From: Loripinus fragilis
Lineage: Eukaryota > Mollusca > Bivalvia > Lucinida > Lucinidae
Assembly (NCBI GenBank): GCA_964019695.1
Contig: OZ026514.1
Coordinates: 97,726,345-97,790,344, forward strand
Direction: 5' to 3'
Length of the DNA: 64,000 nt
The notes under the pieces were generated by a model, which worked only from the letters and a program-made list of their open reading frames with translations, made no database searches and had not been told where the DNA came from. Shown here one piece after another: positions 41,984-52,560 of this stretch (its first letter is position 1; each line of letters starts with the position of its first letter). The translations under genes were made by a program, and so were the position numbers.

Positions 41984-42192
41984 GAGCCAGTTCATGAGAT
42001 TTTGGAAGCGTAGCCATTACTAAAACGAGCATAGCTGACTAGCCCGTGATTTTTTGCCTGAGCCTTCATCGATAACCATACTTTGCGTCTGCGAGTAGCC
42101 AAGGCTCTGGCGAGACTGCGCGCATGTGCAGACTCGTCTGAGCATTGGATGCTCGGATATGCGATATGTACCAAAATCCCATGAGCTGGCTC
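41984..42192. mobile_element. Palindromic element family V, 209 bp
   Basis: GAGCCAGTTCATGAGATTTT and AAAATCCCATGAGCTGGCTC termini. Centre GCGAGACTGCGCGCATGTGC with AGACTCGTCTGAG. Copies or pieces at 18975-19165, 42640-42720 and 57369-57479. Confidence 0.7.
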
Positions 42193-42199
42193 AACTAGA

Positions 42200-43165
42200 C
42201 AGTTCCCAGAGGACATTTACTTGGAATCATATTTTCTTGGAATTGTGTTTTATTTCTGTCGGTTGCCTGTAAGCCGAAATGATACGAGTCACGTCATGAG
42301 AAAATGTTTTCCTTAACTTGAATGCTAAAAACCAATGTGCAGATCAGCATGCGGAACTACTTAGTCTAGTTAGCACCATTGTAAACTGCTGTCTGGAAAG
42401 TGTAATACATATACTACATGTTAGCCTATGTACTTGTATATACATACAGTATCCTGAAGAGATCTCTTCCGAAGGCTTATATTCGTGACTGTTTAATGGC
42501 CTTGTTTTAGTTAACACTTTTCACTGACATTATATTAAATTCTAGTAAATATACTCCTTTTTGTATGTTTGCCAGTTTGGAACCTCTTTGCAACCAACTA
42601 TGGCCATGGTGTCGATAATTGCCTAATTTCTAATTGCAACGTGGACGAGTCAGCACACGAGATTTTGTTACTAATCGCATTTTCGAGCAACGAAGGCTTA
42701 GGTCAGAGCCTTCCCTGCATGCATATACAAAATATGGATGTAGGTGAAGACTTGAACCTGATTCTAGAGTTCAAGCCCAGCTGGAACGTTAGCACGCGCG
42801 TTTAAATGATGCTTTAGCGCAGCATATGTACTAATTACCAAAAATCTAAAGCCTCGTTAGAAACCTGATGAATAATCAATAAAATTGCATTTATTTAATG
42901 CGAAAAATTGTCTGTTGTTTTAATCATCCTTTGACAAAACTCAATCAATCTGGATCTCTGGGCCATTTCAATGGGTATCTACCAAGCTTACCATATGAAC
43001 TTGTCTTGAAGACATGTGCTAACAAAAACGGTTGAGTTGTAAATCAACAAGTAAATATAATTTTCTGGACTTTCAATGTTCAAAGCACAGCAAACTTAGC
43101 TTTACGTGCACGGCCAATTAATCATTGGTTATATATACACTGTATATATGTCTCTGAAAGCGCTC
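42200..43165. other. Mostly unassigned; one family V piece
   Basis: GACGAGTCAGCACACGAGAT and AACGAAGGCTTAGGTCAGAG (42640-42720) are a decayed V copy. The rest is AT-rich without features. Confidence 0.4.
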
Positions 43166-43169
43166 TTTG

Positions 43170-43570
43170 TAAGAAGAGTGTGAACCAAGATAAACAAAGC
43201 CAACATCTATCTCCAGCTCATATCCATCAAGTGAAGACGGGATGCTGCTGCAATTCTATAATACAAAATATTGTGACTTGTCTTAATCTCCAAACCCCAT
43301 GATTTACAATATACACGAAAGTTATTATTTAAAGCAGTGTTTAGCATTTTTGACAGAATCTGCCAAACAAACTGTATCGTCTACATACAGTTTAAAATAA
43401 GTTTCAACATTATTATTATTTAACAGAATCTTTGCCATAACATTAACATTAATAAGACCAACATAAGTATGTTACATGTAGATTAACTACAACAGTTCAT
43501 TCGTATATGTAATAGAAATATAAATGGGAAAATAAACAAATACAAATTTTAGCCTTGAGAAAAAACTTCA
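43170..43570 (-). pseudogene. Strongly decayed non-LTR reverse transcriptase fragment
   Basis: Minus-strand reading in switching frames gives LYVDDTVCLADSVKNAKHCF (43330-43400), then YCKSWGLEIKTSHNI, then GYELEIDVGFVYLG. This is the order of the catalytic (F/Y)xDD block, the following helix and the YLG motif of LINE RTs. Upstream a decayed QG-NLY-LF stretch may be the GVRQGxxLSPxLF block. YVDD replaces the usual YADD. Multiple stops and frame changes; found only by reading by eye, so boundaries are approximate. Confidence 0.6.
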
Positions 43571-43959
43571 GGTTTCACAAAAGATTTTTAAGTTTGGGTT
43601 ACTTTAAATGTTGCAGAAAAGTTTATGCCACTATGATAAGTATGTGGATAAGTTAATGTCATTAATATGTGCAGTTAACCGTTTTACTGCCTTTTTGTCG
43701 ATGGAAGCAACATTTTAGTCTTAGAATTTTTTTTATATTTCGTTCAAAATCAAGTTTAGTGTCAGTTTAATTGTTCCTTTTATAATGCCTTGTTCTATTA
43801 TATCGTTGTTAAGCCCAAACTTTAGATGGGTCTACCCCTGGTACCATTTCACAATTTTCATAGCAAGCCCTATTTTACCAATAAATGCACTTAACGAGAC
43901 CTTTAAAAGCTTTGATTTGTACGTATGTGTTGTTTTAAACGTCCCACCAACAGCTGAGG

Positions 43960-44240
43960 TCAAATTGAGACTGGACAACGGATTAAATAAAGGAGGAAGA
44001 CAAAGATCGGGAATCAATACAACCAAACACCACACCTGACCTAGGACACCATACGGGAAAGTGACAAAGACACTAAGAAAACACCACATACAAGAGAGCC
44101 AGGATGTCAGCCTTTCCCAGCAGGTGACCACAAGGCTGCAAGGAACAGACAAGACAGTATGACAGACAAACACGAAACACAAATAAAAATAGCAAAAAGG
44201 ATCCACAAAAGAAGCACCGCCTTGGAACGGTCAGTAAAAC
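43960..44240 (-). repeat. Repeat family N copy
   Basis: Plus-strand text GACAAAGATCGGGAATCAAT, AACCAAACACCACACCTGAC, GAGAGCCAGGATGTCAG, CCTTTCCCAGCAGGTGACCA, GATCCACAAAAGAAGCACCG and CCTTGGAACGGTCAGTAAAA. Sense is minus. Other copies: 53285-53610, 54830-55010, 61870-62260. Confidence 0.75.
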
Positions 44241-44279
44241 TTACTGAGTAGCAACTAGCAAGAATATTCAAAATTTGCA

Positions 44280-44414
44280 TGTTGAAAGTTAAGATGTTAT
44301 TATTTTGCAGTGAATGAATGACAAGGGCGCTGATCATACTGCGCGCATGCGCATGCTGATTTGTGCCTTTGTTGTTCACTTGCAACAAAGTCAGGTTTTC
44401 TCAGGACGAGGCCC
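44280..44414. mobile_element. Hairpin MITE family W copy
   Basis: GGGCGCTGATCATACTGC, GCGCATGCGCATGCTGAT, TGCCTTTGTTGTTCACTTGC, AACAAAGTCAGG, GACGAGGCCC. Confidence 0.55.
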
Positions 44415-44781
44415 ATATGAGCGACACCATAAGAGTTTATTTCCATGCGAATATTTGTGTAATTGTTGTTTTCGTTGCTAAGGTACCTATATTAAATAGT
44501 TGGACTAGCTACGTCATGTGGCTAGGCATATGAACAACCCCTGAAGGAAGATATTCCTGTATAAATCAATGTCTCGTATGGATAAGTATGTTTGAAACGA
44601 ACACTTTTCAAATAAGCATTCAAAATCAACCCACAGAGCCCAAGACTAAAATTAACTAGCAACATGGCCTGTGTCTACACTTTCTATATTCTTGTCAGAA
44701 TTCCGACAGCTTAAACAGCTCAGTGCTGTAAAGTTATCATAAAAATAGATCATTTCAATATTGACAAATGATAACAGTCAG

Positions 44782-44993
44782 TTAACTCTCTGTCTACTAG
44801 AGCCGTCTGCTGAGAATCTTTGCAAACAGTTGGGACCCAGATCAGGCCCGACAAAGCGTCGGGCCTGATCTGGATCTAAACTGTTTGACACTCTAGTCGT
44901 ATTCCTGAAAGAATTTTCTGAAAAAGTTGATTTTGAAAAAAATCAGCAGACGACAAAAAAGCATGCAAAATTACCCAGTAGGCGACGAGTTAA
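44782..44993. mobile_element. Hairpin MITE family B, best-preserved copy, 212 bp
   Basis: TTAACTCTCTGTCTACTAGA and ACCCAGTAGGCGACGAGTTAA ends. Inside, CCGTCTGCTGAGAATC and CAGCAGACGACAAAAAAGC. The core is GGACCCAGATCAGGCCCGAC-AAAGC-GTCGGGCCTGATCTGGATC. Eleven copies or pieces of this family occur in the window. Confidence 0.85.
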
Positions 44994-45028
44994 TTACTTA
45001 TTGACAACGCAACTGATCTGGCAACTGA

Positions 45029-45181
45029 TCAGGCCCCGAGGTTATAAAACTTGAGTTCATTCTCAGACTCAAAATAAAGCGCAATGATTGGCTGTTTGCG
45101 GACACGTGTCCGCAAGCAGCCAATCATTGCGCTTTATTTTGAGTCTGAGCTTGTACTCAAGTTTTATAACCTCGAGGCCAG
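45029..45181. mobile_element. MITE family A, second copy
   Basis: AGGCCCCGAGGTTATAAAAC, AAAATAAAGCGCAATGATTG, centre GCGGACACGTGTCCGC, and the inverted arms back to AACCTCGAGGCC. The stem is nearly perfect for 65 bp. Confidence 0.85.
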
Positions 45182-45212
45182 ACTGCTTTAGTAATGTCAT
45201 GATTAATTGAAT

Positions 45213-45534
45213 TGTAAGTCACAGACTTCGTGCAATTGCATGAAATCAAAGCGACTTATCTCCAGGAAAATATCGAAAACAAGAAATATGATATTCGAAT
45301 TAGAAAGTGCACATGACTCGTTTTAAGGTCGTTTAAGCACACGCTGAGAACTACACTTTTCAAAGCAAGCCTTTGTAAGTCACAGACTTCATGCAATTGT
45401 ATGAAATCAAAGCGACTTATCTCCAGGAAAATATCTAAAACAAGAAATATCATATTCGAATTAGAAAGTGCACATGACTCGTTTTAAGGTCGTTTCAGCA
45501 CACACTGAGAACTACACTTTTCAAAGCAAGCCTT
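45213..45534 (+). repeat. Tandem duplication, two 161-bp units
   Basis: Unit 1 (45213-45373) and unit 2 (45374-45534) both read GTAAGTCACAGACTTC...CTCCAGGAAAATATC...TTTCAAAGCAAGCCTTT. I count six differences in 161 bases, so the duplication is recent. Confidence 0.9.
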
Positions 45535-45559
45535 TAACGAATTTAGATTTTTGCATCTA

Positions 45560-45690
45560 ATTTCACGGTACCAACCTCACCCTTAAATCTGATGTGGTTA
45601 AAGACACATAGATGTTTAGCTCGCATGAAAGATCCTTAACTGTATACTACTACTACTACTAACTTATCCATGAATCATCTCCAAGTATAT
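45560..45690 (-). repeat. Repeat family N, 5' part
   Basis: ACGGTACCAACCTCACCCTT, AATCTGATGTGG, TAGCTCGCATGAAAGATCCT match 62145-62225. Confidence 0.55.
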
Positions 45691-45699
45691 ATTAGTCTT

Positions 45700-46130
45700 A
45701 TTTGGTAAATGTAAAATTCCTCGGGCAGTGTAGGCTTATTAGATGTTTAAATTGTATTGAAGTCAAAAGGTTAATGGTTTAACTTGTTTAGAGACGTGTG
45801 CGTGTCGCTATTCTTGCTACTGCCGTTGTTAAAGTGCATATAATTTTGCTCTGCACTTAAGCTTTAAGATTCGCAGTCTTGACGGAGTTAACGAACGATC
45901 TGCTTGCTTCTTACGCCAAACTATTTTTTTCGTGTTTTGACCCATCTGTTTTCTTAATTGTATAACGGTGTAAAGTAGCAATCTAATGATTCTTTTATAT
46001 AGCTACATGTTTCCAATAAAAGCCTTCGTTTCACACGCAACATGTGTAGTACCGCCTTGAATAAGAAACAACAGCTTGAAGTTAATTTTCCGCTTTCCAT
46101 ACTAAGCAACTTTTACTTCTGACATGCTTT
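45700..46130. other. No feature recognised
   Basis: AT-rich, nothing supported. Confidence 0.4.
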
Positions 46131-46135
46131 CTCTA

Positions 46136-46417
46136 TTAACTTTTTACCTGCTAGTGGCAAATTGTCGTCTGCTGATAACCTTTGCAAACGATTTGGAGCC
46201 AGATCAGGCCCGACAATATGTCAGGCCTGATCTGGACCCAAACTGTTTGACACCCTGATGGTATTCCTGAAAGAATTTTTTGAAAAAGTCTATTTTGAAA
46301 ATATCAGCAGACGACAAAGTTGACTTCAAAAAGAGCTGTTACATTGGTAACTGCTTATCGAAGCATGAAAATCCTGAAAATGTCACATTATGGACGCATC
46401 TCAGAAAGGATTAAGTT
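46136..46417. mobile_element. Hairpin MITE family B copy with altered right end
   Basis: TTAACTTTTTACCTGCTAGT, TTGTCGTCTGCTGATAACCT, core CCAGATCAGGCCCGAC-AATAT-GTCAGGCCTGATCTGG (one unpaired change), CAGCAGACGACAAAG. The right end is stretched to GGATTAAGTTAAT. Confidence 0.7.
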
Positions 46418-46464
46418 AATACATTCAATGTCACTCTCGACTATACACATCTACTGTATCGTCT

Positions 46465-47457
46465 GCAGGTGAGGTGAAGGTCGGAGTCCAACAGGGATCT
46501 GTACTCATTCACTTTGCTGCAGGCCTTGTCATGTGTTCCACGCTGTAGTTCCCTGGGAGGACCTATATGCAGATGATCTTGTCATCATTGCTGACTCCCT
46601 AAAGGAATGTGTCAGGAGGGTCTTGATGTAGAAAGAATCCATAAAGAAGAAGGATTGGTGATAAATGCAGGAAAGACAAAGGTCATGATATGTAGTACAG
46701 GCCTGGGCTGGACAGGCAAATACCTATGCTCTGTGGTACATTAGTTTGTAGCAACATGAACTACTGCAAACTCTGGGTGCATAAGAAATGCAGCGGGATA
46801 CAACGACTGACACCAAATCCTGATTATAGGTGTGCACGGTGCAGGGGAACTGCCCATCTTTTTGATGCAGATCACAGAGTGATCTTCAGGTCAGACCTGA
46901 TAAGATGGAGGTGGTAGCTTACTTCTGCTGCCTGAGTGACATATGGTTTCCGCTGGAGGAGACTGTGAACTGGCGGTTACAATACTCGTGTGAAAACAGC
47001 CTGGAAGAGGTCCAGGGAGCTACTACCAGTTCTCACATCCATCCACCTTTCTTACAAGACCCGTGGCCATGTGTGCAGCTCTTGTGTACGAAGCGCAATG
47101 GTCCATGCCGGTGAAACGTGGCCATTGCAGCGCAATGATAGGACCATAATCAGGCAGATTTGCAGTATCAAGTCATAGGATGTGGCCACAGTAAGGTCAA
47201 GCGAGCTTTTGGCAAAGCTTGAGCTTGACCTAATTTTGAGACAGAGTATGCTTCGCTTATTTGGACCTGTGGAGCGTTCTAGTGGTGCAATAAGAACAGC
47301 GTGGTGGTAAGCGGGGACCAGGGAAGCCCAAGCTGACATGGCGGAAACTGACAGAGAACGACTCACGGCAGTTGACCCTCATGAAAGGAGCACCTGGAAA
47401 TCAACTGTGAGATCTATGCAAGTTACCTGGATGATGTCCCTGCACCTTCATGAAAAA

Positions 47458-47491
<34 letters not shown>
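46465..47491 (+). pseudogene. Decayed RTE-like LINE, RT core to 3' end, with (ATG)n tail
   Basis: RT remnants in shifting frames: VKVGVQQGSVL (about 46490), YADDLVIIADSLKECVRR (about 46567-46620, reading through a shift) and GLVINAGKTKVMIC. A Cys-rich PHD-like segment follows (46735-46850: NYCKLWVHKKCSGIQRLTP, then YRCARCRG). Then VKTAWKRSRELLPVL, SYKTRGHVCSSCVRSAMVHA and QRNDRTIIRQIC. The end, ERLTAVDPHERSTWKSTVRS, leads straight into (ATG)n (47458-47491). I know this Cys-rich insert plus ATG-repeat tail from abundant LINEs of marine invertebrates. Many frameshifts; inactive. Confidence 0.8.
47458..47491 (+). repeat. (ATG)n microsatellite, the LINE tail
   Basis: Eleven ATG units directly after the LINE C-terminal similarity. 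The Met-run and Ser-run frames over it are artefacts. Confidence 0.95.
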
Positions 47492-47492
<1 letters not shown>

Positions 47493-47639
47493 CGCAATGA
47501 CAAACTTTCGCGCAAGTGTAGTGGTTCTAGGGAAAAAGCCAAAATTTTGTTAAAGTAAAGCAAGAGACAGAAGAAAATTTGAAAGAGCAAGAGAGTTAGA
47601 GGAAGCAAGTGAGAATCTACGAAATAAAATAAGCTACAA

Positions 47640-47830
47640 AGACATTATTATGCATCATTTTATCAGGGTATGTACTGTTTGCTATGACAAAACCGATAAG
47701 CAGAGAAAATAAAAATATCTATGAGGTATTTTAACCTGTTACCCCTAAATATACACAATGGATCATCAGGGCATTATTTTGTGTAACTTTATGGAAAATG
47801 CCATTGTTCTGAAAAGTGTAATCAAGTATA
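47640..47830. repeat. Family C fragment
   Basis: CATTTTATCAGGGTATGTAC, TTAACCTGTTACCCCTAAAT, TTTATGGAAAATGCCATTGT match the right half of 48320-48555. Confidence 0.55.
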
Positions 47831-47839
47831 TGAGGGAAA

Positions 47840-48310
47840 CGTAATATGTTCAGATAATTTGACACCCTTTGGGTGTAGCTGACTTTAAACGGAACCTTTG
47901 GTGTACTTTTCCACAAACAGTTTATGACAGTGACGATAGGTATATATAGACTGATATGTATGAAATAAGACACTGATGGATCAGTGTAATGGAGAGCTAA
48001 AGATTACAATATGAAGGATGGTAATAGATTGGGGATATTTAGCAAGTCAGCAAGCATTGGCTGAGCCTGGATATATCCTGTTATGAAAACAGTGTAGATC
48101 TTGTTCAGATAGCCTCTAACGAAACCATATAATCAGAATCCACACTGTTTTCCATTCTCATTGAAAACACAGGCTTGCAACTGGAATCGCGACAGCAGAT
48201 TTTCAGGATAAAATTCGGGAGTGTAGTACATAAAAATATTCAGCATGACGTGGGTTAAACCGTGTTGTATTTTTTTTCTCCAACCAGCATTTGGTACGGG
48301 TTACAGCAAA
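47840..48310. other. Mostly unassigned; weak hairpin element at 48085-48160
   Basis: AAAACAGTGTAGATCTTGTT and AGAATCCACACTGTTTTCC form the outer stem of a decayed family C-like hairpin. Confidence 0.4.
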
Positions 48311-48319
48311 AACCCTGCA

Positions 48320-48555
48320 TTAATACTTTGAAGATCAGAAACATCGGTAAACAGTGAAGACCCAGATGAAATGCCACATAATGTGGCATTTCATCAGGGT
48401 CTGCACAGTTCGCTAAGACAAGATCGATCTTCAGAGAAAGAAATGTAATATGTTTTGGAAATTAAAGCCTCCGACCCCTAAATGTATACAATGGGCCATC
48501 CTAACTTAACTGTATCAAACTTTATGGAAAATTTCATTGGTCCCAAAAGGGTTTA
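48320..48555. mobile_element. Hairpin MITE family C copy
   Basis: AACAGTGAAGACCCAGATG then AAATGCCACA-TAA-TGTGGCATTT then CATCAGGGTCTGCACAGTT. Downstream GATCTTCAGAGAAAGAAATG and GGTCCCAAAAGGGTTTAAA. Confidence 0.75.
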
Positions 48556-48644
48556 AATAAAAACTACTGCCTGATCGTAATGTTGTGCAACCAGCCTTCC
48601 AAACTAAACATGACTTCTATGAGTTGGTGCAAATATAAAGACCA

Positions 48645-48735
48645 GTCCCCGAGGTTACAAAACTGTGTTCATGCTCAACTCGATGAAGCATGAAATTTCA
48701 ATTGCTCATGACGGTAAAATGGTGAAAAATAAATC
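48645..48735. repeat. MITE family A2, left half
   Basis: CCAGTCCCCGAGGTTACAAA, TTCATGCTCAACTCGATGAA, ATGGTGAAAAATAAATCTTG. Confidence 0.6.
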
Positions 48736-48754
48736 TTGCTTTTAAGCTCTCTGT

Positions 48755-48950
48755 TTCTCAGCGAGATGATTGCAAAACTAGTAAGGATAAATCATTGCAA
48801 AACTAGAATGGATACTATGTTATGCATTACAAAACAAAAAACAAACATACACTCGGGAGCAACAATGAAAAACGAAGCAACAACAGACTCAAAATCCTTA
48901 GAACGGACATCAGCTTAAGCCACCGGGGCCATGGGTCTTAAAATAAATTT
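48755..48950 (-). repeat. Repeat family N' copy
   Basis: CAGCGAGATGATTGCAAAAC, GCATTACAAAACAAAAAACA, CCTTAGAACGGACATCAGCT, TAAGCCACCGGGGCC. A 20-base block (AAATCATTGCAAAACTAG) is partly duplicated. Confidence 0.65.
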
Positions 48951-49005
48951 TACTGGGCCAGTTATTTACCCTAGATTATATGTTGATGTCAAAACACAAA
49001 AAAGT

Positions 49006-49140
49006 GTTTAGCTCGCGTGAAGGCTTTTTGATCTTATGCAATGCATCATTACAGGGAAACAATCCAATTAAATTAACATACTCTGTACAAATGAAACAAA
49101 GACAATGGCTCTTCACTCGCAGACGGCGCGAGCTAAACAA
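49006..49140. repeat. Possible small inverted-repeat element
   Basis: TGTTTAGCTCGCGTGA on the left and GGCGCGAGCTAAACA on the right, about 130 bp apart. No second copy; weak. Confidence 0.4.
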
Positions 49141-49439
49141 ACCCGGTGGGTCCAGACTGAACGGCCAACATGTTTTGATTTTAAAAATTGCTAAAACACA
49201 TGTGATGGTTCTGTTTTGCTGCAAAACATGACTGCTATGGTCAGTCAGTCATGTGGTTGTACACCTTTAACAACACTAGCGCCTGCCCTTGTACCCATAG
49301 AGATAAAGATCTATTATATATTAAAGCTGCATAGTCTGTAACTTTTGATCTTTTAATTTTAGAACTAATGTTTCTATTTTTCAAGAACACAGTAAAAAAA
49401 CTAGAATTCAGGTATACATTTTACCAATTTCGTTAATCT

Positions 49440-50979
49440 TAACAAATTATGCATTTGACACTGTTTGGCGTAAAGGACTTTGGTTCAAGATGTTAGAAAG
49501 TAAAATAAATGGCAAATGCTTTAATATTATATTTAATCTATACCAAGATATTAAGTCTAAGATAACAACTAAAGAAGGATCATCATGTTTTTTCAATTGT
49601 ACTTTAGGCGTCTGGCAAGGAGAAATTTTATCACCATTTCTTTTCTGCATCTTCTTAAATGATTTAGAGACTTTTCTACATCAAAGTAATGTATCCCCAA
49701 TAAGACTAGATGTCAATAATGAGGAAATTATGATATTTTTAAAACTGTTTTTGTTACTCTATGCAGATGACACTGTTTTATTTAGTGATAACGAGATAGA
49801 CATGCAACAAGCATTAAGTGTATTTGAAACATATTGTAAAGAATGGAAGCTGACTGTAAACACTGAAAAAACAAAAATTGTGATTTTTGGACAAGGAAGA
49901 AAAACTAATGCTTATCATTTTAAAATTAATATGAAAGAAATTGAAATAACAAAGGATTATAAATATCTTGGTATTCTTTTTGCACAGTCAGGATCACTTC
50001 TAACATCAAAAAAGCATATTGCAGAACAAGGCAGCAAGGCTATGTTTTCACTTTTAAGAAAAATAAAATGCTTACAATTACCCTTCGACATACAAATTGA
50101 TCTATTTAATAAAATTGTTAAGCCAGTTCTCTTATATGGAAGTGAAATATGGGGATTCGGAAATTTGGACATATTAGAAAGAGTACAGTTAAAATTTTAT
50201 AAATATATTTTCAATCTAAAAACATCAACACCATCTGCAATGATATATGGGGAATTGGGAATTTTACCATTAAGAATTGACATTCAGTGTAGAATGATAT
50301 CATTTTGGGCAAGGATAAATGAAGATAATGAAGAAAACGAACGTAAATTATCACCAATGATCTATAAATTAGTATATAACCTCCAAAATACTAATAATTT
50401 TAAATCCCAATGGATAGATAGTCTTAAAAATCTTATATGCTCACTTGGCTTTGGAGGTATTTGGTATTCACAAAGTTTCATAAATAAAACCTGGTTTGTT
50501 AAAGCCTGCAACCAGAAACTGAAGGATATATTTACCCAAGAATGGTTCGCATTAATAGAAGCCTCATCATCAAGCAATATATACAAAATTATAAAAACTA
50601 AATTCGAACAAAGTTCATTCATTTCACAATTATCCCCATACCATGCTAAAACATTGCTGTCTTTTCGAACAAGAAACCATCGCCTACCTGTTGAAGTAGG
50701 TAGATGGAGAGGGATTGCAGTACACGAACGACTATGTACATATTGTAATGATGACATAGGTGACGAAATCCATTTTTTATTAGTATGCAAACAATTTCAT
50801 GAATCAAGAAGCAGATACATAAAATCTTATTATTACAGGCATCCTAATATTTTAAAGTTCGAACAATTAATGAATGCAACAAACTTAAGAGAACTCAAAA
50901 GATTATGTATATTCATAAACCTTATTATGAAAACTGTAAACGCAGGTTAACACACACAGAGACACACACACGCGCGCAT

Positions 50980-51019
<40 letters not shown>
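49440..51019 (+). mobile_element. 5'-truncated non-LTR retrotransposon with intact YADD reverse transcriptase
   Basis: Similarity starts at YAFDTVWRKGLWFKMLES (49448-49500), motif A of the RT, upstream of the first Met at 49490. The frame is then open to the stop at 50948-50950. It contains GVWQGEILSPFLFCIFLNDL (about 49609-49670), the catalytic LYADDTVLFSD (about 49757-49790), TEKTKIVIFGQGR, YLGILFAQSG and the thumb. The C-terminal RTRNHRLPVEVGRW and LCTYCNDDIGDEIHFLLVC is a Cys/His-containing end I associate with a LINE lineage common in bivalves and fish. Clade not certain. A (CA)n run follows the stop. The copy lacks everything before RT motif A, so it cannot move by itself, but 486 codons without a stop make it the youngest-looking LINE here. 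Confidence 0.85.
50950..51019. repeat. (CA)n microsatellite after the LINE stop codon
   Basis: About 70 bp of CA/CG dinucleotides with GAGA and GCGCGC interruptions, immediately after the ORF end. Confidence 0.9.
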
Positions 51020-51021
<2 letters not shown>

Positions 51022-51510
51022 TTTCGATATTTTCTTTTCATATTCCATATATCTATTGTTTGTGTTTATATGATTGCATTACCTGACCATACTTAAACGT
51101 GATTTAAAAGTACCTCTCTTATTATTTACATTTACATAGTGTTTATCCAAACTGTTCTCTCTCCATTCATCTTGCATTTCGTTTCGGCAAGAGCTTGGGA
51201 GGACAGATTGAGGATAAAACAAAGTTTATTGTCCCACCCAATAATCACTAGGGCATCACAGCGATGACTTTCCAACAACGTGGCATCGTCGACTTTGCCT
51301 TGGTGTAATGACATCTCTGTGAAGCCCTTCGGTGCCCTGAAAGCTGGGATAGGTACTATTGTACTATTATCTATTATACTGTTAAATATTGTAAGTTTAT
51401 ATAAATAAAATCGTTTCTATTTGCTGTACATATAAGCAAACTAAATAACAAGGTAGAGAATATTAAGGCTGCATCCATTTTTAAAATGGTTATATCTATA
51501 CAATGTCATT
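51020..51510. other. Possible LINE 3' UTR then unassigned sequence
   Basis: Contains CAATAAT and ATAAATAAAATC-type polyadenylation-like words (about 51396-51410). It may be the 3' UTR of the preceding LINE or of a passenger; not resolved. Confidence 0.35.
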
Positions 51511-51514
51511 GTTA

Positions 51515-51660
51515 ACCCATAAAAGCTGAAATTGATACTATATAGACCCACCCTTATAATCGCAACGTCCTTTTTGTTGGGCATGGGCAAACAGAGCAGA
51601 CCCAGATCAGACACCACACAATGCGGCGACTGATCTGGGTACCCACTGTAAGCGTAGACA
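51515..51660. repeat. Hairpin element family C/O copy
   Basis: TTAACCCATAAAAGCTGAAA, CAGAGCAGACCCAGATCAGA, CACCACACAATGCGGCGACT, GATCTGGGTACCCACTG. Confidence 0.6.
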
Positions 51661-51669
51661 GAATTTTCA

Positions 51670-52430
51670 ATGCAACGGTTATGTGATACTCACCGAGGCG
51701 ATGTCTAGCAAACGCAACATGTGCTTTATTGAAAATCATACCAAATGATAATAGCAAAATGAGAAATAAACCCTTTAGTTATATATGAAATAGATATACT
51801 GATTATTGTATTTACACAAAACCAAATGCACTAATGTGCTCGAGATATGCACTTAATTTTGCAGTGCTGACCAAATTGTTAAATATATAGTTAGTCTCCC
51901 AAGGAAGTTTAACTAACATTCCAAAATATGTTCAGTAATTCCCAAATACATCAGTATGTTTATACATATATATATATGACTTATGATACACGTTCATGTG
52001 ACCTCTATATTCTAAAATATGCTACTATGTTATATGTATAGAATATGTTGAATCTCTAGCTGTATACTGTGTACCAGAGAAATAAAATAATTTTGACTTG
52101 ACTTTGACTCAGTATCGAAACAACAGCATTTATATTAAAATTAACTGTCTATAATTATTGGAGGGACGCAAATAATTATCGACACGAGTAAAACACACCT
52201 GTTTTATAGGATAATTCACTTTTCCGTGCAGTTTTCCGCTCTAGTGAACAGATTTATTGTGAAAACATAACTTAATTCAACTTTTACAAATGATTTAAAA
52301 AGAAAAGAAAATTTTTCCAAAAATGTTCATAGTTACAGAGTATGCAGCTTTAACAGGGTTCACAGGTAGACATGTCCAAATAATTATGAAAGTAAGGAAG
52401 AAGGCAACGATCAGAAATAGAAACAGTCAA
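51670..52430. other. No gene recognised
   Basis: AT-rich, (TA)n-like stretch at about 51965-51980. No frame supported. Confidence 0.4.
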
Positions 52431-52454
52431 ATACTTAGCCAAATTCAGTCCCTG

Positions 52455-52560
52455 AGGATTGTATTGCAAACAGTGAAGGCCCTGATGAAATGCTGCATCT
52501 TGCGGCATTCCATCTGGGTCTTCACTGTTTTTAGGGATCATTTAATCTGGTATTCACTTT
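52455..52560. mobile_element. Hairpin MITE family C copy
   Basis: AACAGTGAAGGCCCTGATGA, AATGCTGCATC-TTGCGGCATT, CCATCTGGGTCTTCACTGTT. Tip different from the other C copies but still paired. Confidence 0.65.

Noticed and set aside
47338..47608. Frames with Met and Ser runs on both strands
   Set aside because: Both come from the (ATG)n tail of the RTE-like LINE.
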